In this document: one piece after another, positions 7,968 through 17,219 of the stretch
Layout of the letters: each line of letters begins with the position of its first letter
How positions within the stretch are numbered: the first letter of the stretch is position 1
Assembly: GCA_050084515.1 (NCBI GenBank)
Contig: CM114271.1
Location: 45,570,001-45,634,000, forward strand
Length of the DNA stretch: 64,000 nucleotides
DNA from: Blasia pusilla
Taxonomy: Eukaryota; Marchantiophyta; Marchantiopsida; Blasiales
Direction: 5' to 3'
Made by a program: the position numbers and the translations under genes
The notes under the pieces: generated by a model
The model's database searches: none
What the model was told of the DNA's origin: nothing
Seen by the model: the letters and a program-made list of their open reading frames with translations, nothing else

Positions 7968-9978
7968 ATGGATAATTATGTGAAGCTCACTGGTGGCAGT
8001 CATCTGGCGGCCCTTCCTCAATCAGAAATCATTTGACCGCAAGCTCGTGAGTCTTTCATAGCAGTGGATGAAAATTTTCTCTCTGTTCGATTTCTTCTCC
8101 AAATTGAAACCATCTTTGTATTCAAAGATGTTAGGATGGACGGTACGGAGGACATAATAGGTGAGAGAGTCCAGCCAATGACTGCAGACCATAAAGTATG
8201 GAATCTCCTATCTCTAGCAAATGGTCAATACAGAGTTTACGGCCTGCCCCTGAATTTGTCTGTTTCCAAAGTAGACGGTGGAGAATTTCCTAGTGCTCCG
8301 AGCTCTACGTTTGCAACTCCTAGCCCAGTACATCCGGCTTCAACTCCAACTTCACACGCTCGTATCAATGTTGTTCTTCCTGAAGAGATTCCGGATGTTA
8401 TCAACCTCAGTGGATCTGTCGGACACCAACCGGGCCCTCTGTCCGCCTACTCGTTCCTCTTGCGAGTATCAGGCAATAGTTTGCTTTCGTCTGGCCTTGA
8501 AAATGTTCAAGCACATTCTTGTCGATTTAGCCGCCGCCACGTATGATGGTAATTGCATTTTTGAGTTGCCTCCACTTGCTGCTCCTGCTCAAAAGAAAGA
8601 CGGAGGACGCCTGAAGGGTATGGACAGAAAGTCTGATTGTCATCGATGGTGCAGGCTTCAACGGACTAGTGCTTCAATTCCAGATGGTCCTTGGATTGTC
8701 TCCCGCCGCCAATGCGTGGGAGCCTTGGAGTGTAGAAGTCCAGCATGCCCGTATCTAGAGCGCAACGGGCGAGTCAATACGTCGCAGTTCCCCCCCAAGA
8801 ATGCAAAAACTCCATACGAGGTCGGTGCCACCATACTGCCGAGAGGCCATCAATGTCCTCATTGTCAGGCATCGCCCTTCTGCGTTGGAGCGTGACCTGC
8901 ATAGATATTTTTCATTGTCCACGACTTGGGCTCCACGTCAAAGTACACAAGGCTGGCAGTTCATGTTGGCTCCCACACTCATCCTGTGATCGATGCAATT
9001 CAAAGACACATCAAGGAGGATGTGGCGAAGAAAGTTGCCGAGGTCTACAGAAACTCTCCGGGTTCAAAGCCCGGAGTGATCAAGCTCACAACGGCATCAA
9101 AAATTTTTGAACAATTGCTTGGAATCCCTGGACAGGGCGAGAGCACGGCGGCTGAGGAGAAACAACTTTGGGAAAATCTCGCATTTCTTGCTGATCCTGA
9201 ATGCTTCCGGAATGAGCTGTGTCAAATATGAGTTTTGGATGGAAAGACGGCCGAAATGGATGCCATCGCCAGAATCAAGGCCAACTCCAGATTTCCATTC
9301 ATTCAGAGATGGCAGTTCATGGGCCAAGGAGGCGAGGGATCCATGGCCTATGTCTTCAAAATGTCAACCATAGGTCCCTCGAGTGGCCTCAATCTTATAG
9401 ATTGAATGAGGGAAGGGGAAGATCTTTACGGCAGCTGGGTAAGCTTTGATATTTGCTACAGAGTGCTGAACGGATGGTTGACGATGGGTGCTCATGTTTA
9501 TGACCATGTGGAGAAGGGACTCAAAACTATATTTGTCTATGAAGTAAAGGCAGAAGACGTTGGCAGTTTGAAGATGTGCTGGTTACTCTTATTGGAGGTG
9601 GTGAAGGAAAACAAAAGGCCACCTCCGGAAATTTATTGGTTCATGGGGGACATTGCACAACCTGGGTGGATTGCTATCTAGGAAGTGTTCTGGGGTGGAG
9701 AGGTTCAACCGGAGAGGGTAAGGTCGGATGCTTTCCATTGGCAACAGTCTGTGACCCAGTACACAAAATCTTGCATCAAGGAGAATAAGAGGACAGAACA
9801 TGTCACTCTACTCCAACGCTGCAAGGACAGCAAAACCTTGAAGCAGGCCATGGAATGCCAGGAAGAACTTCATGGGTGGTGGAGGAAGCATGCGATTGAG
9901 GGGAAGTACAAAGAGTTGTGCTCTTGGTTGAGTTGGTGGACTGTACTTATGAGAGAATGGGGAAACTTCATGCGGCAG
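7968..9978 (+). pseudogene. MULE transposase, N-terminal and catalytic exons (copy 1)
   Basis: The start MDNYVKLTGGSHLAALPQ is shared with copy 2 (63194). The domains in order are as follows. An N-terminal region runs to about 8530, with a TGA at 8034-8036 where copy 2 has CGA. A Cys-rich zinc-binding stretch (CRSPACPYLERNGRVN, then CPHCQASPFC) lies at about 8730-8890. A segment VHDLGSTSKYTRLAVHVG then SHTHPV follows. The catalytic region spans 9430-9978: GSWVSFDICYRVLNGW (first Asp), VYEVKAEDVGS, FMGDIAQPGWIAI (second Asp), RSDAFHWQQSVTQY, and WLSWWTVLMREWGNFMRQ. This pattern (isfDxT-, MGD/maDsa, HW--Y-) resembles the MULE DDE fold. Several stops and frameshifts (near 8896, 9231, 9405, 9681) make it a pseudogene. 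An intron follows, with donor GTGAGT at 9979. I am confident of a transposase; the MULE class is supported by the 9-bp duplication and SWIM finger. Confidence 0.75.
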
Positions 9979-10450
9979 GTGAGTTCACTATTTTGTCTTG
10001 TCAAGCTCACGCTGAGAATTTTTTGTAAAGTTGCAGCTCAAGTTGAGAAGCGTGGGAACTATAGGGATTTCAAATCGAAAAAACCAAACAAGCTCTCGGA
10101 TGCGACGGGTTGCCCGAGTGTGCAACCCGACGGAAACTGATGGGTTTCCCAAGTGTGCAACCCGACAGAAACCGAGGGGTTGCATCCAGAATTTGGTGCA
10201 ACCCGAGTGTGCAAGCCAATGGAAACCGATGGGTTGCAGAGTCATTCATGGGATGCCTCGGCCTTGCAACCTGTCTAAATCCGACGGGTTGTAGTAGGTG
10301 GGTTTAGGGTTGCAACACGTCGGGACCCGACGGGTCGCAGAGTCGTTCATGGGATTCCTTGGCCTTGCAACACGTCTGGTTCAGACAGGTAGCTTATGTC
10401 TTTGAATGCTGAGTTATTTTTGTTCCCTTCTAACATTGTCGTCGTTGCAG
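9979..10450 (+). repeat. Transposase intron containing a palindrome array (copy 1)
   Basis: A GTGAGT donor directly follows the FMRQ codons, and a pyrimidine-rich CGTCGTTGCAG acceptor precedes the next coding segment. Between them, at about 10100-10395, are repeated half- and full palindromes of the CAACCCGACGG/CCGACGGGTT family, more degenerate than those in the - strand introns, with a repeated CATGGGATnCCTnGGCCTTGCAAC spacer. Confidence 0.7.
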
Positions 10451-11956
10451 GGATTGAACGTTCATGAAAATGCCCTCTACCCCAACACAAGTGGAGCAGA
10501 AAGTGTTCATTCCTCCTGGAGGTCATCACAAGCATGCCAACGAATTTCACTTGTGGAGGCATGCCAACAAGTCCAGGCAAGAGCAATGCTACAGTCTGCA
10601 ACATCCCATATCTTCCTCACAAAAGGCATAACAAAAGGAAGGGGGCCGTCGATCTATGAGCTCTATGTCAGGGCGGTTGTGAGATCTGGTGATGAAAAAA
10701 ATGTATGTGGAAGCCTTCAACCGGTGCGTAGCTGGAACTCCCCTCGAGCAAGACGTACACATTGGTGGGGATATTCATGGGCGGGTTTCAAGATGTCCCA
10801 TACAGATGGTGGTAGAGCAGTCCGAGCGAGACTCGTAGAGACCAGATAAGTATCTTGACTTCAGGCAGGTGAAGAGGCAGCATTGAGGAACGAATCGGGT
10901 GATTGATTTGGATGAGGAAATTACGCCGCCCAGGTATTCGGGGATCCAGGACCCGTCCCAAATCCATGATGGAGTTACTTCTCCAAAATCAGTGAATGTT
11001 TATTTCAAAAGCCCTCCGTTGCTGGAAGTTCGCATCATCCTGTCACTGGGGTGGTTCAACAATATGGGATTCCGGTAATGGAGGTGGATTGCAACCTAAA
11101 ACGGTGGCATATATCTCGGAGCAACCTTGGACGTGGACCCACTTGCAGGGCAGGATCTGATGGCATTAGGAGAGCATGCGGCACTTTCCTAAATAAGAAC
11201 TGTACAAGGACTGGACGACCATTGCCTAGGTTTTGGGGACTCAAAACCTTTGATCGTTTCACGAGGACCGGGGATCAATTGAAGTACTTCTTCTGCCCAA
11301 ATGAATCTTGCGCTTTCCGGAAGTCTTATCCGGTTGCCATTGGAGCTGCGGGGAATACCCCCACGATTTGGCCCATCGCCGCAGATACGAACATCACTCA
11401 AGACGAAGTGGACAATCTTACAAGTCCCGGTTTCAGACTCGTAGACGGGGGAAGTTCGGAGCATGTTCGCATTACAGATACCTTCGAATTTTGTATTCAA
11501 CCCAAGATTGATGTCAACATGTACCTGGAGAAGGTGGATGATCTCAATCCACTATTTCTGTTTGAGTCTAGAAATGGGGTGAAGAGAAACAGAATGTGTA
11601 GGCCAACGGTGGAGAGAGCAAAGTGAATTGCATCAGCTCGGGAGGCAAAAATGGAGATCATCGCCATGAAAGATATCTTGAGTGGCAATGGAATAGGAAG
11701 GATGTATTGGATCAGGAACAACACTGTAAATTCAAGTGTCACAGGGGTGTATGTGGTGCACATCTGTTGCTTTCCCACATGTTCATATGATGACTTTGTC
11801 CAAAGAGAGACAAGTGGCAAAAGGTATTTCCCTTGTAAGCACATGTACTATGTGTTGCTGGTAGTTTTAAGAGAGTCGAAGGTGGGAGTAGGAATCCACC
11901 AACCAATTCTGTCCCTCAAAGAAGTGCGAAGTATTTTAAACAAACCACTTTGAGGA
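10451..11956 (+). pseudogene. MULE transposase C-terminal exons with SWIM zinc finger (copy 1)
   Basis: After the intron the sequence reads NTSGAESVHSSWRSS, like the post-catalytic TSNxxES motif of MULE transposases, then becomes frameshifted. An open stretch from 11051 (WGLKTFDRFTRTGDQLKYFF, FCPNESCAFRKSYP) and one from 11651 share a frame and are separated by a single TGA at 11624-11626. The last part contains a SWIM-type zinc finger (CCFPTCSYDDF, then YFPCKHMYYVLLVVL at 11755-11870), common in MULE transposases and FAR1-type proteins. One metal-binding cysteine of the usual CxC appears changed to tyrosine. The gene ends at a TGA near 11953. Confidence 0.7.
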
Positions 11957-12356
11957 TGCAAAATGAGGTTTTAGATTGTACTTTCATTTTTCAAGAACCT
12001 TCACTTTGAGCTTCAACTCTATTCAGCCCAGGGCAAATGGTAGATTGTTTCCAAACCTTGGATGGAAAAAGTGATTGATTCCACACTTATGATTCCACTG
12101 ATTTTTTAGTTTTGTATATTTTGTGCAATTTGCAACCGGTCGAACTCAGATGGGTTGCCAAAATATGGAAGAGAAAAAAAATTTTGTGGGACTGCTTAAG
12201 AACTGAACAAAAAAGTGCAAAAAAATTCACACAAAAAGTTTCCTCTCTTCAACCCAACAGAAACTCTCTTAAAAAAAAGTATCTATTTCGGTTGAAGGTA
12301 GTTTCCTCTCTCCTCTCTTCCTCTCTTCCTCTCTTCCTCTCCTCTTACCGCACCTC
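11957..12356. repeat. Right end and terminal inverted repeat of MULE copy 1
   Basis: No gene is seen in these 400 bases. A single degenerate palindrome (GCAACCGGTCGAACTC...GGGTTGCC) lies at 12126-12155. From about 12240 the strand is pyrimidine-rich (CTCTCTTCCTCTCTTCC), the inverted counterpart of the purine tract at the left end, finishing at CGCACCTC before the target duplication. Confidence 0.6.
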
Positions 12357-12365
12357 TGGATTTTG
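12357..12365. repeat. 9-bp target-site duplication, right of MULE copy 1
   Basis: TGGATTTTG, identical to 2611-2619, followed by the resumed RT coding sequence. Confidence 0.85.
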
Positions 12366-13316
12366 CTAGGTGTTATATTGATGACATTGTAGTCTTTAGC
12401 GCCACGTTTGAGGAGCATGAGCGACATCTAGAGGAGGTGTTTGGACGATTGCAATCACGTGGGCTGAAGCTACATCCAGGAAAGTGCAAGTTCTTCTACG
12501 ACCAGATTAAGTACTTGGGTCATACGATATACCCAGGGGGCCTTGATGTTCAGCAGACAAAGGTAGAGGCTATCTCACACATTCCACGCCCTACAGATGT
12601 GAGACGTGTTTGTGCATTCATGGGATTGGTGAACTTCTATCGGCGGTACGTCAAGGGATTCAGTTCGATTGCCAAGCCGCTGACCTTGCTGACCAAGGTG
12701 GATCACGAGTGGCACTGGGGGGATGAGCAGGAGCGAGCATTTCAGTTGCTCAAGGACAAGTTGAGCTCCACGCCCATCTTGAGGAGACTGATCAGGGGGT
12801 GTCCTTTCCAGTTGCACACAGATTGGAGCATGTTGGAGCTTGGAGCGGTGCTCACCCAGCATGATGATGAGGGTAGAGAGTTCGTGGTGGCTTACGCTAG
12901 CCGCTCGAACAACGCTTTAGAGGCGAAGTTCAACTCGTATGAGGGTGAGTGCTTGGCTACAGTGTGGGCTGTCACGCATTTCAGGTGTTACTTATTCGGC
13001 AAACCCTTTACCATCATTACTGATCATCAACCACTGAAGTGGTTGATGGAGTCCGACAAGCTTATAGGGAAGCTTGCGAGATGGGCTATGTTGCTGTAGG
13101 AGTGTGATTTTCAGGTGGTACATAGATCTGGGACACTCAACCAGGATGCGGATGGGTTGAGTCGTAACCCATGCCCGAGTCAACGAGATGCGACTAGAGC
13201 TCAATGGCATGGAGAGAGTGATGAGAAGTTAGTGGTAGGATGGCACGCGTCAGGCTATTTAGGCATGTTGGCCTATGGAGAGCCAGAGTATGGAGACTTC
13301 GATGGCGAGGTCTAGT
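12366..13316 (+). pseudogene. Gypsy reverse transcriptase (3' part) and RNase H
   Basis: This continues the RT frame interrupted at 2619. CYIDDIVVFS holds the YxDD-type palm motif (two catalytic aspartates), then HPGKCKFF and YLGHTI of the RT thumb. The thumb connection FMGLVNFYRRYVKGFSSIAKP leads into a Gypsy RNase H: LHTDWSMLELGAVL (first Asp), EGECLATVWAV (Glu), TIITDHQPLKWL (Asp) and a closing QDADGLSR. The only clear lesion in about 300 codons is a TAG at 13097-13099 (probable former CAG) before ECDFQVVHRSG. The better preservation than the methyltransferase region is notable. The frame ends at 13316 and the linker towards integrase is cut by a solo LTR. Confidence 0.88.
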
Positions 13317-13410
13317 GGAGAGTCCTTGGATCTCGAGGCCAATGAGGAGATGACAGGTGGCCAAGATATTCATGATGATGGAGTAGTCTTGGAGTACCTT
13401 CGTACTGGCA

Positions 13411-13414
13411 GCGT
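13411..13414. repeat. 4-bp target-site duplication of solo LTR copy A
   Basis: GCGT directly left of the solo LTR is repeated at 14695-14698. Joining across one copy restores the Gypsy linker sequence. Confidence 0.65.
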
Positions 13415-14694
13415 TGTCGTATAATAAAATCAACCAGTGTGTAAACTCCTTCGTCATTAAGTGTTAGATAGAGTTTCATTAGTATTAAGTAAATTGGCTT
13501 AGAAAAAGGAGATTCTTATGTTTAAACCTCTTTATGGTGCCTCTTTTATGCAGGCCCAACTTTAGGAAAAGGAGGTAATAAATAAAAGATGACTTTATAA
13601 AAGTAAAGTAGTTGCTTTAATGAAAAGCAAAAGTAGTCTTGGTTGGTGGCTAGGTTAGTTGGGGTAATTTGGAAAATATCATGTGGGTAAAAGAGGATAT
13701 TTTGGAAGAGATAAGAGGAAATCTACTTGTATCAAAATGTGATTGGCTAAGCCTTGGGAGGAAGTCATGTGGCACAAGATAAGATAAGCTCTATTTCGTA
13801 CTCTTGTGGATCCCTTGTGAGTATATAAAGAGGAGGGATCTTCAAGGGTTCATCACCTTCTATTCCACATCTTGAGTCTCTCGTGTCTCTCTTGAGTGTA
13901 TGGCTTTGGGATTGCTTGCTCTTCCAATGAGAGTGGATCACCCCTCTTGGGAGAGTAACTTGACTATGGTCTATTCTTTGAGAGATTTATAGAGTGTGGT
14001 GTGTGTGTGTGTGGGGATGAGAGGTTTGTCACCGTAGAGGAGTTTAGTCATACTAAAATAGCGGAAGTTTTGGCTTGTTACTTCCCCAATGAGAGTGGAT
14101 TACCCCTCTTGGGAGAATAACTCCGCCAAAACCCATTCTTGAGGAGAGTAGAGAATATGTGTCAAGCATGGATAGGGGTGGAGCACGAGCTGTGCCCGAC
14201 TTTCCTTTCCTCAATCCTTACCATGTCAAGGTACTCTTTGTAGATAGGCACTGGTTCACTCGCTATTTAGTTTATCACTTTGGGGAGGCATTCATGAACC
14301 AGGTCATGCAATCTCCAACTCCGGTGATTCTTCCTATCGTCACATATGGAAGGACATGGGATTGTACTTTGTATGTCCTTATATAGCCATCCATGGATGT
14401 CAATAGGTCTGGTCAAGTAGGGTTTAACACTAGTTGTGCTATCTTCCTCGTGTACAAACGTAAAATAGTTTATAGGGATTTTATAGTTAGGAATTTCGGG
14501 GTCCGATGTTACGAAGAAGTGATCGCCTCGGCAGATTCCATTTGTGATACATTGGCATCGTGAGAGAATGGAGAGTGTACATCATAATTTTGTATTGAAA
14601 AAGGAGAACTTATTAGAGAGTTCACCTTGCATCGACCGCATCTACCGCAGCGAGAAGGCCCGCCCTTGCTCGAAGAAAGATTCTCGACACGACA
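13415..14694 (+). mobile_element. Solo LTR copy A (1,280 bp, TGTCGT...ACGACA)
   Basis: The segment begins TGTCGT and ends ACGACA, a perfect 6-bp inverted terminus with canonical TG/CA. It is flanked by GCGT and has a near-identical copy at 58921-60194 flanked by CCGT. A TATA box (GAGTATATAAAGAGG, about 13821) precedes a CTCTCGTGTCTC leader, as expected for an LTR promoter. It contains two copies of CAATGAGAGTGGATnACCCC (about 13927 and 14087) and an open frame of 75 codons from 14159 whose product I do not recognise. No internal domains or second LTR are present, hence solo LTR. A short non-autonomous element is an alternative. Confidence 0.75.
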
Positions 14695-14698
14695 GCGT

Positions 14699-15540
14699 TG
14701 CGAGCAACGTGGGTGCTAGAGAGCGGGATCGAATCCTATAGCGGGCCAGATGATTCCGTTGGGAGGGGACATATGTTTTGAGGGTTTGGGAGGATGGTAG
14801 AGTATGCGTAGTGCCACATTCTTTGCAGAGAGCACGACTAGTGCAGCATGCCCACGAGGAGTTGGGTCACTTTGGGATGAAGCTTAACGTCATGACTTGC
14901 TCCATTCAGATATTGGTGGCGAGGCATGCAGACTGACGTTCAGCAGTTTGTTGCCAGGTGCATGGTGTGTGATCGGGTCCAAGCATCGTTCAATGCTCCA
15001 ACTCCATAATTGCATCTATTACTGATCATGGGCTTAGGGTATAGATGGAGTTTGGATTTTGCAAGACCTTTGCCTTTGACGGAGCGTCACAATTGTTATG
15101 TATTGGTGATTGTCGAGCACTTCTCGAAGTGGATCGAGTTGGTTGCATTGCCTGACAAAGCGAGTGAGGGAGTAGCTTATGCCTTGACAGAGTGCTGAGT
15201 CATTATGACACACAGGCTGAGGTGTTGACAGACAAGGTACCGAGTTTCGCGGTGAGTTCCACGCCTTGTGTGATCAGGCACTGATCGACCACCGTACGAC
15301 TTCGCGAGATCATCCCGAGGCGGAAGGATTAGCGGAGAGAGTTGTGCAGATGGTGAAGAGGGGTTTACCCAAGTATGGCTTGCAGAGAGGTCACCTAGGA
15401 GATTGGGACCTCCAGTTGCCATGGTTGGCGATGGGATACAGATTCAGTAGGGAGGCATCCTGAGCGTCTTTTTCACCGTACTTGCTACTTTATGGCCGGA
15501 TTCCAGATTTACTTGCGGCCATTCGTCGAGATGTTGTAAG
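14699..15540 (+). pseudogene. Gypsy integrase (H2C2 zinc-binding and DDE core), fragmented
   Basis: The frame resumes with SNVGARERDRIL. It then shows the integrase zinc-binding motif (HAHEELGHFGMKL, then CMVCDRVQ at about 14845-14980) and the core strands. WSLDFARPLPL holds the first catalytic Asp (about 15046), EVLTD the second (about 15220), and SRDHPEAEGLAERVV the catalytic Glu region (about 15306-15350). A DWDLQLPWLAMGYRFS segment follows, typical of the last core helix. Several frameshifts and stops (for example near 15008, 15196, 15462) break it. In the family this enzyme inserts the cDNA. Confidence 0.75.
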
Positions 15541-15885
15541 GTGCTAGACCTTGATGACCCAGATATATGGATGCGAGCATGTTCTCAGAGGGCTGAGTTG
15601 TTTCAGCGAGTGATGCCCATGGCGTTCGAGAACTTGGCGATTACGCAGCATCAGGGTACGTTGAGGTATGGGACTATTCGGGGTGGTGGTTATCAACCAA
15701 CTATCCGGAGGTTTCATCAAGGAGATTATGTCTACTTGCAGCAGACGGCACCGACAAAGTTGGATATAACTGCTTGTGTTCTCTTGCTGGAGGGACGCAA
15801 TGGTATGGTATGGAAGGACCATGTGCGTAATTGTGCGCCACGTCACCTTCCTAACATTGATGGTACAGTAGATCCAAGCTTAGCA
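15541..15885 (+). CDS. Post-integrase C-terminal domain of the Gypsy polyprotein
   Basis: An open frame (from about 15541, running into the PHD finger) includes RAELFQRVMPMAFENLAITQ, IRRFHQGDYVYLQQTAPT and RNCAPRHLPN. The FxxGDYVYL motif is the usual SH3-like/GPY-F-type integrase C-terminal domain signature just after the core. The stretch is unusually free of stops. It links integrase to the PHD finger and probably contributes to DNA or chromatin targeting. Confidence 0.6.
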
Positions 15886-16053
15886 GTAGTTCTTGCAGAC
15901 TTGGGTTGTATGTTGTGTGGTTCTTCACGTGATGCGGCCATAATGCTAATCTGTGATGAATGTTCGAGAGGTTGGCATATGGCGTGTCTGACGCCACCTC
16001 TCACTAGGGTTCTTCGAGGATGATGGATGTGTCCCAAATGTTCATAGAGGAGA
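15886..16053 (+). pseudogene. PHD zinc finger at the C-terminus of the Gypsy polyprotein
   Basis: The Cys4-His-Cys3 spacing of a PHD finger is complete: CMLC, then CDEC, then W-H with MAC, then W-M-C-P-K-C. The sequence is DLGCMLCGSSRDAAIMLICD followed by ECSRGWHMACLTPPL. One TGA at 16021-16023, between the loop and the final W-x-C-x-x-C, truncates it. PHD fingers bind histone H3 tails, often reading lysine-4 or lysine-9 methylation. By analogy with the chromodomain of chromoviruses it could direct integration. The aromatic cage cannot be judged reliably here. Confidence 0.82.
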
Positions 16054-17004
16054 TACTACGTAGGTTTCAATTTCGAATTTTTCTGTGACATGGATGATAG
16101 GAAGGCGACTAACAATGGGGCCACATGAGCACCCGACCTTTTTGCTCTTAGCGTCCTAGAGATGTATGTCGTGGTAGGTAGGGATAGATGGCTATCTGGA
16201 GTTAGAGGGACCTAACCACCAGCTAGAGGGGCGATTGGAGATATTTTGGTACTTCTTGCCTCTGTGTATGGATGCCATGAGTTAGCATGGGATCGTGTGT
16301 GTTTGTGTGTGTGTTCGATGAAAGCGATGTATGTTGTGTAGCGATGTGTATACGCACGATAATTGTGACGACTGTTAGAATAGATCGATGGGATCTAGCA
16401 GAGCGTCTTCACGAGTAGTAGAGGACATGCCCAGGAGGTTGAGGATGACCACCTGAGGCCTCAGGAAACCTGAGAGAGCAATTTTTCCCTTCGTTTCGGC
16501 TCATTTGGAGCCATATAGAGAAACTTACTATTTTGGGTAAGTTTCCATGTTGGTGATAGTTGACTTTCCACTTTGGGAAGTGGCCCTTGACCCGCTACAC
16601 CAGGTCAAAAGCCAAGGAGGTGACCTACGAGCATAGGTTACCGTTGAGAGGGCTTGGGAGAGGGAAGGGAGTATACCTCCAAGAGAGAGAGCTTGAGAGC
16701 TCATTCTCTCTTTGTTGAACCTCTTGGCATGAGGCGGCGGAGCTATGGTCCCTTGCCTTGTGAGTGTAACCCAAGCCTCTCATTAGGAGAGTGGGTTTGG
16801 TTTGACAGGAGAGAGAGAGTGCACACCTTTGAGAGCTATGGTGTGAGATGGTGTAGAGAGAGATTGAATCTTACTTTAATTGGAGATATTTTGGTACTTC
16901 TCGCCTCTGTATATGGATGCCATGAGTGAGCATGGGATCGTGTGTGTTTGTGTGTGTGTTCGATGACAACGATGTATGTTGTGTAGCGATGTGTATGCGC
17001 ACGA
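16054..17004 (+). repeat. 3' non-coding region and probable LTR remnant of the Gypsy element, with 126-bp direct repeats
   Basis: A 126-bp sequence starting ATTGGAGATATTTTGG and ending CGCACGA occurs at 16234-16359 and again at 16879-17004, 645 bases apart. Between them, 16430-16833 is homologous to 53605-53990, showing that this is a dispersed repeat, most likely LTR sequence of the Gypsy family. A TGTTAG at 16372 could be an LTR start, but I cannot find a convincing matching CA end or target duplication. No protein is encoded. Confidence 0.5.
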
Positions 17005-17219
17005 AAACTTCCTCAAGCCAAGTGCGCGAGAGGAGGTGAAAAACTTAGACGTAAGGTCCACATTTGAGTGACAGAAAGTACCATTGTCAAAGTAGTAGTT
17101 CATATTTGCCCCATAAGTAGTTTCCAGCAATGATGTGTAATTAGTTAATTATAATGCATGTGAGGTGTTGTGAATTTGTTTGTTGTTTCCAACTTTCCTT
17201 GTGTTGGCCTTGAAATGAT

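Larger units (their letters stand above)
2620..12356. mobile_element. Mutator-like element (MULE), copy 1, 9.7 kb, nested in Gypsy RT
   Basis: Both ends are fixed by the 9-bp duplication of the interrupted RT sequence. The left end (six G, then CTGGTATTCTGGCAGG and a purine tract) is identical to the start of a second copy at 53991. Ends are imperfect inverted repeats dominated by GAGAGGAAG units. Inside are a + strand transposase with a C-terminal SWIM finger (7968-11953) and a divergent - strand accessory gene (7550 down to about 3720) with methyltransferase-like motifs, plus arrays of palindromes in introns and the intergenic region. Stops and frameshifts show that this copy is inactive. 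Relative to copy 2 it lacks about 2.6 kb between the two major genes. Confidence 0.85.
1..17004 (+). mobile_element. Decayed Ty3/Gypsy retrotransposon encoding a DNA methyltransferase and PHD finger
   Basis: Pieces of one polyprotein lie in order on the + strand: aspartic protease (about 344-700), C5 DNA methyltransferase (716-2030), pre-RT and RT (2343-2619, resuming at 12366), RNase H (to about 13200), integrase (14760-15480), a post-integrase tail and a PHD finger (15889-16050). Protease-RT-RNaseH-integrase order is the Ty3/Gypsy order. The gag end and 5' LTR are outside the window. The element is split by a 9.7-kb MULE and a 1.28-kb solo LTR; removing both rejoins the reading frame at the breakpoints. 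It is dead: many in-frame stops, frameshifts and a deletion in RT. The 3' end is uncertain; sequence at 16430-16833 recurs at 53605-53990 and is probably its LTR. Confidence 0.85.

Noticed and set aside
14159-14386. 75-codon frame in the solo LTR as a host gene
   Set aside because: It is present in both copies of the repeat and lies within LTR boundaries; no known domain. Kept only as a description of the LTR.
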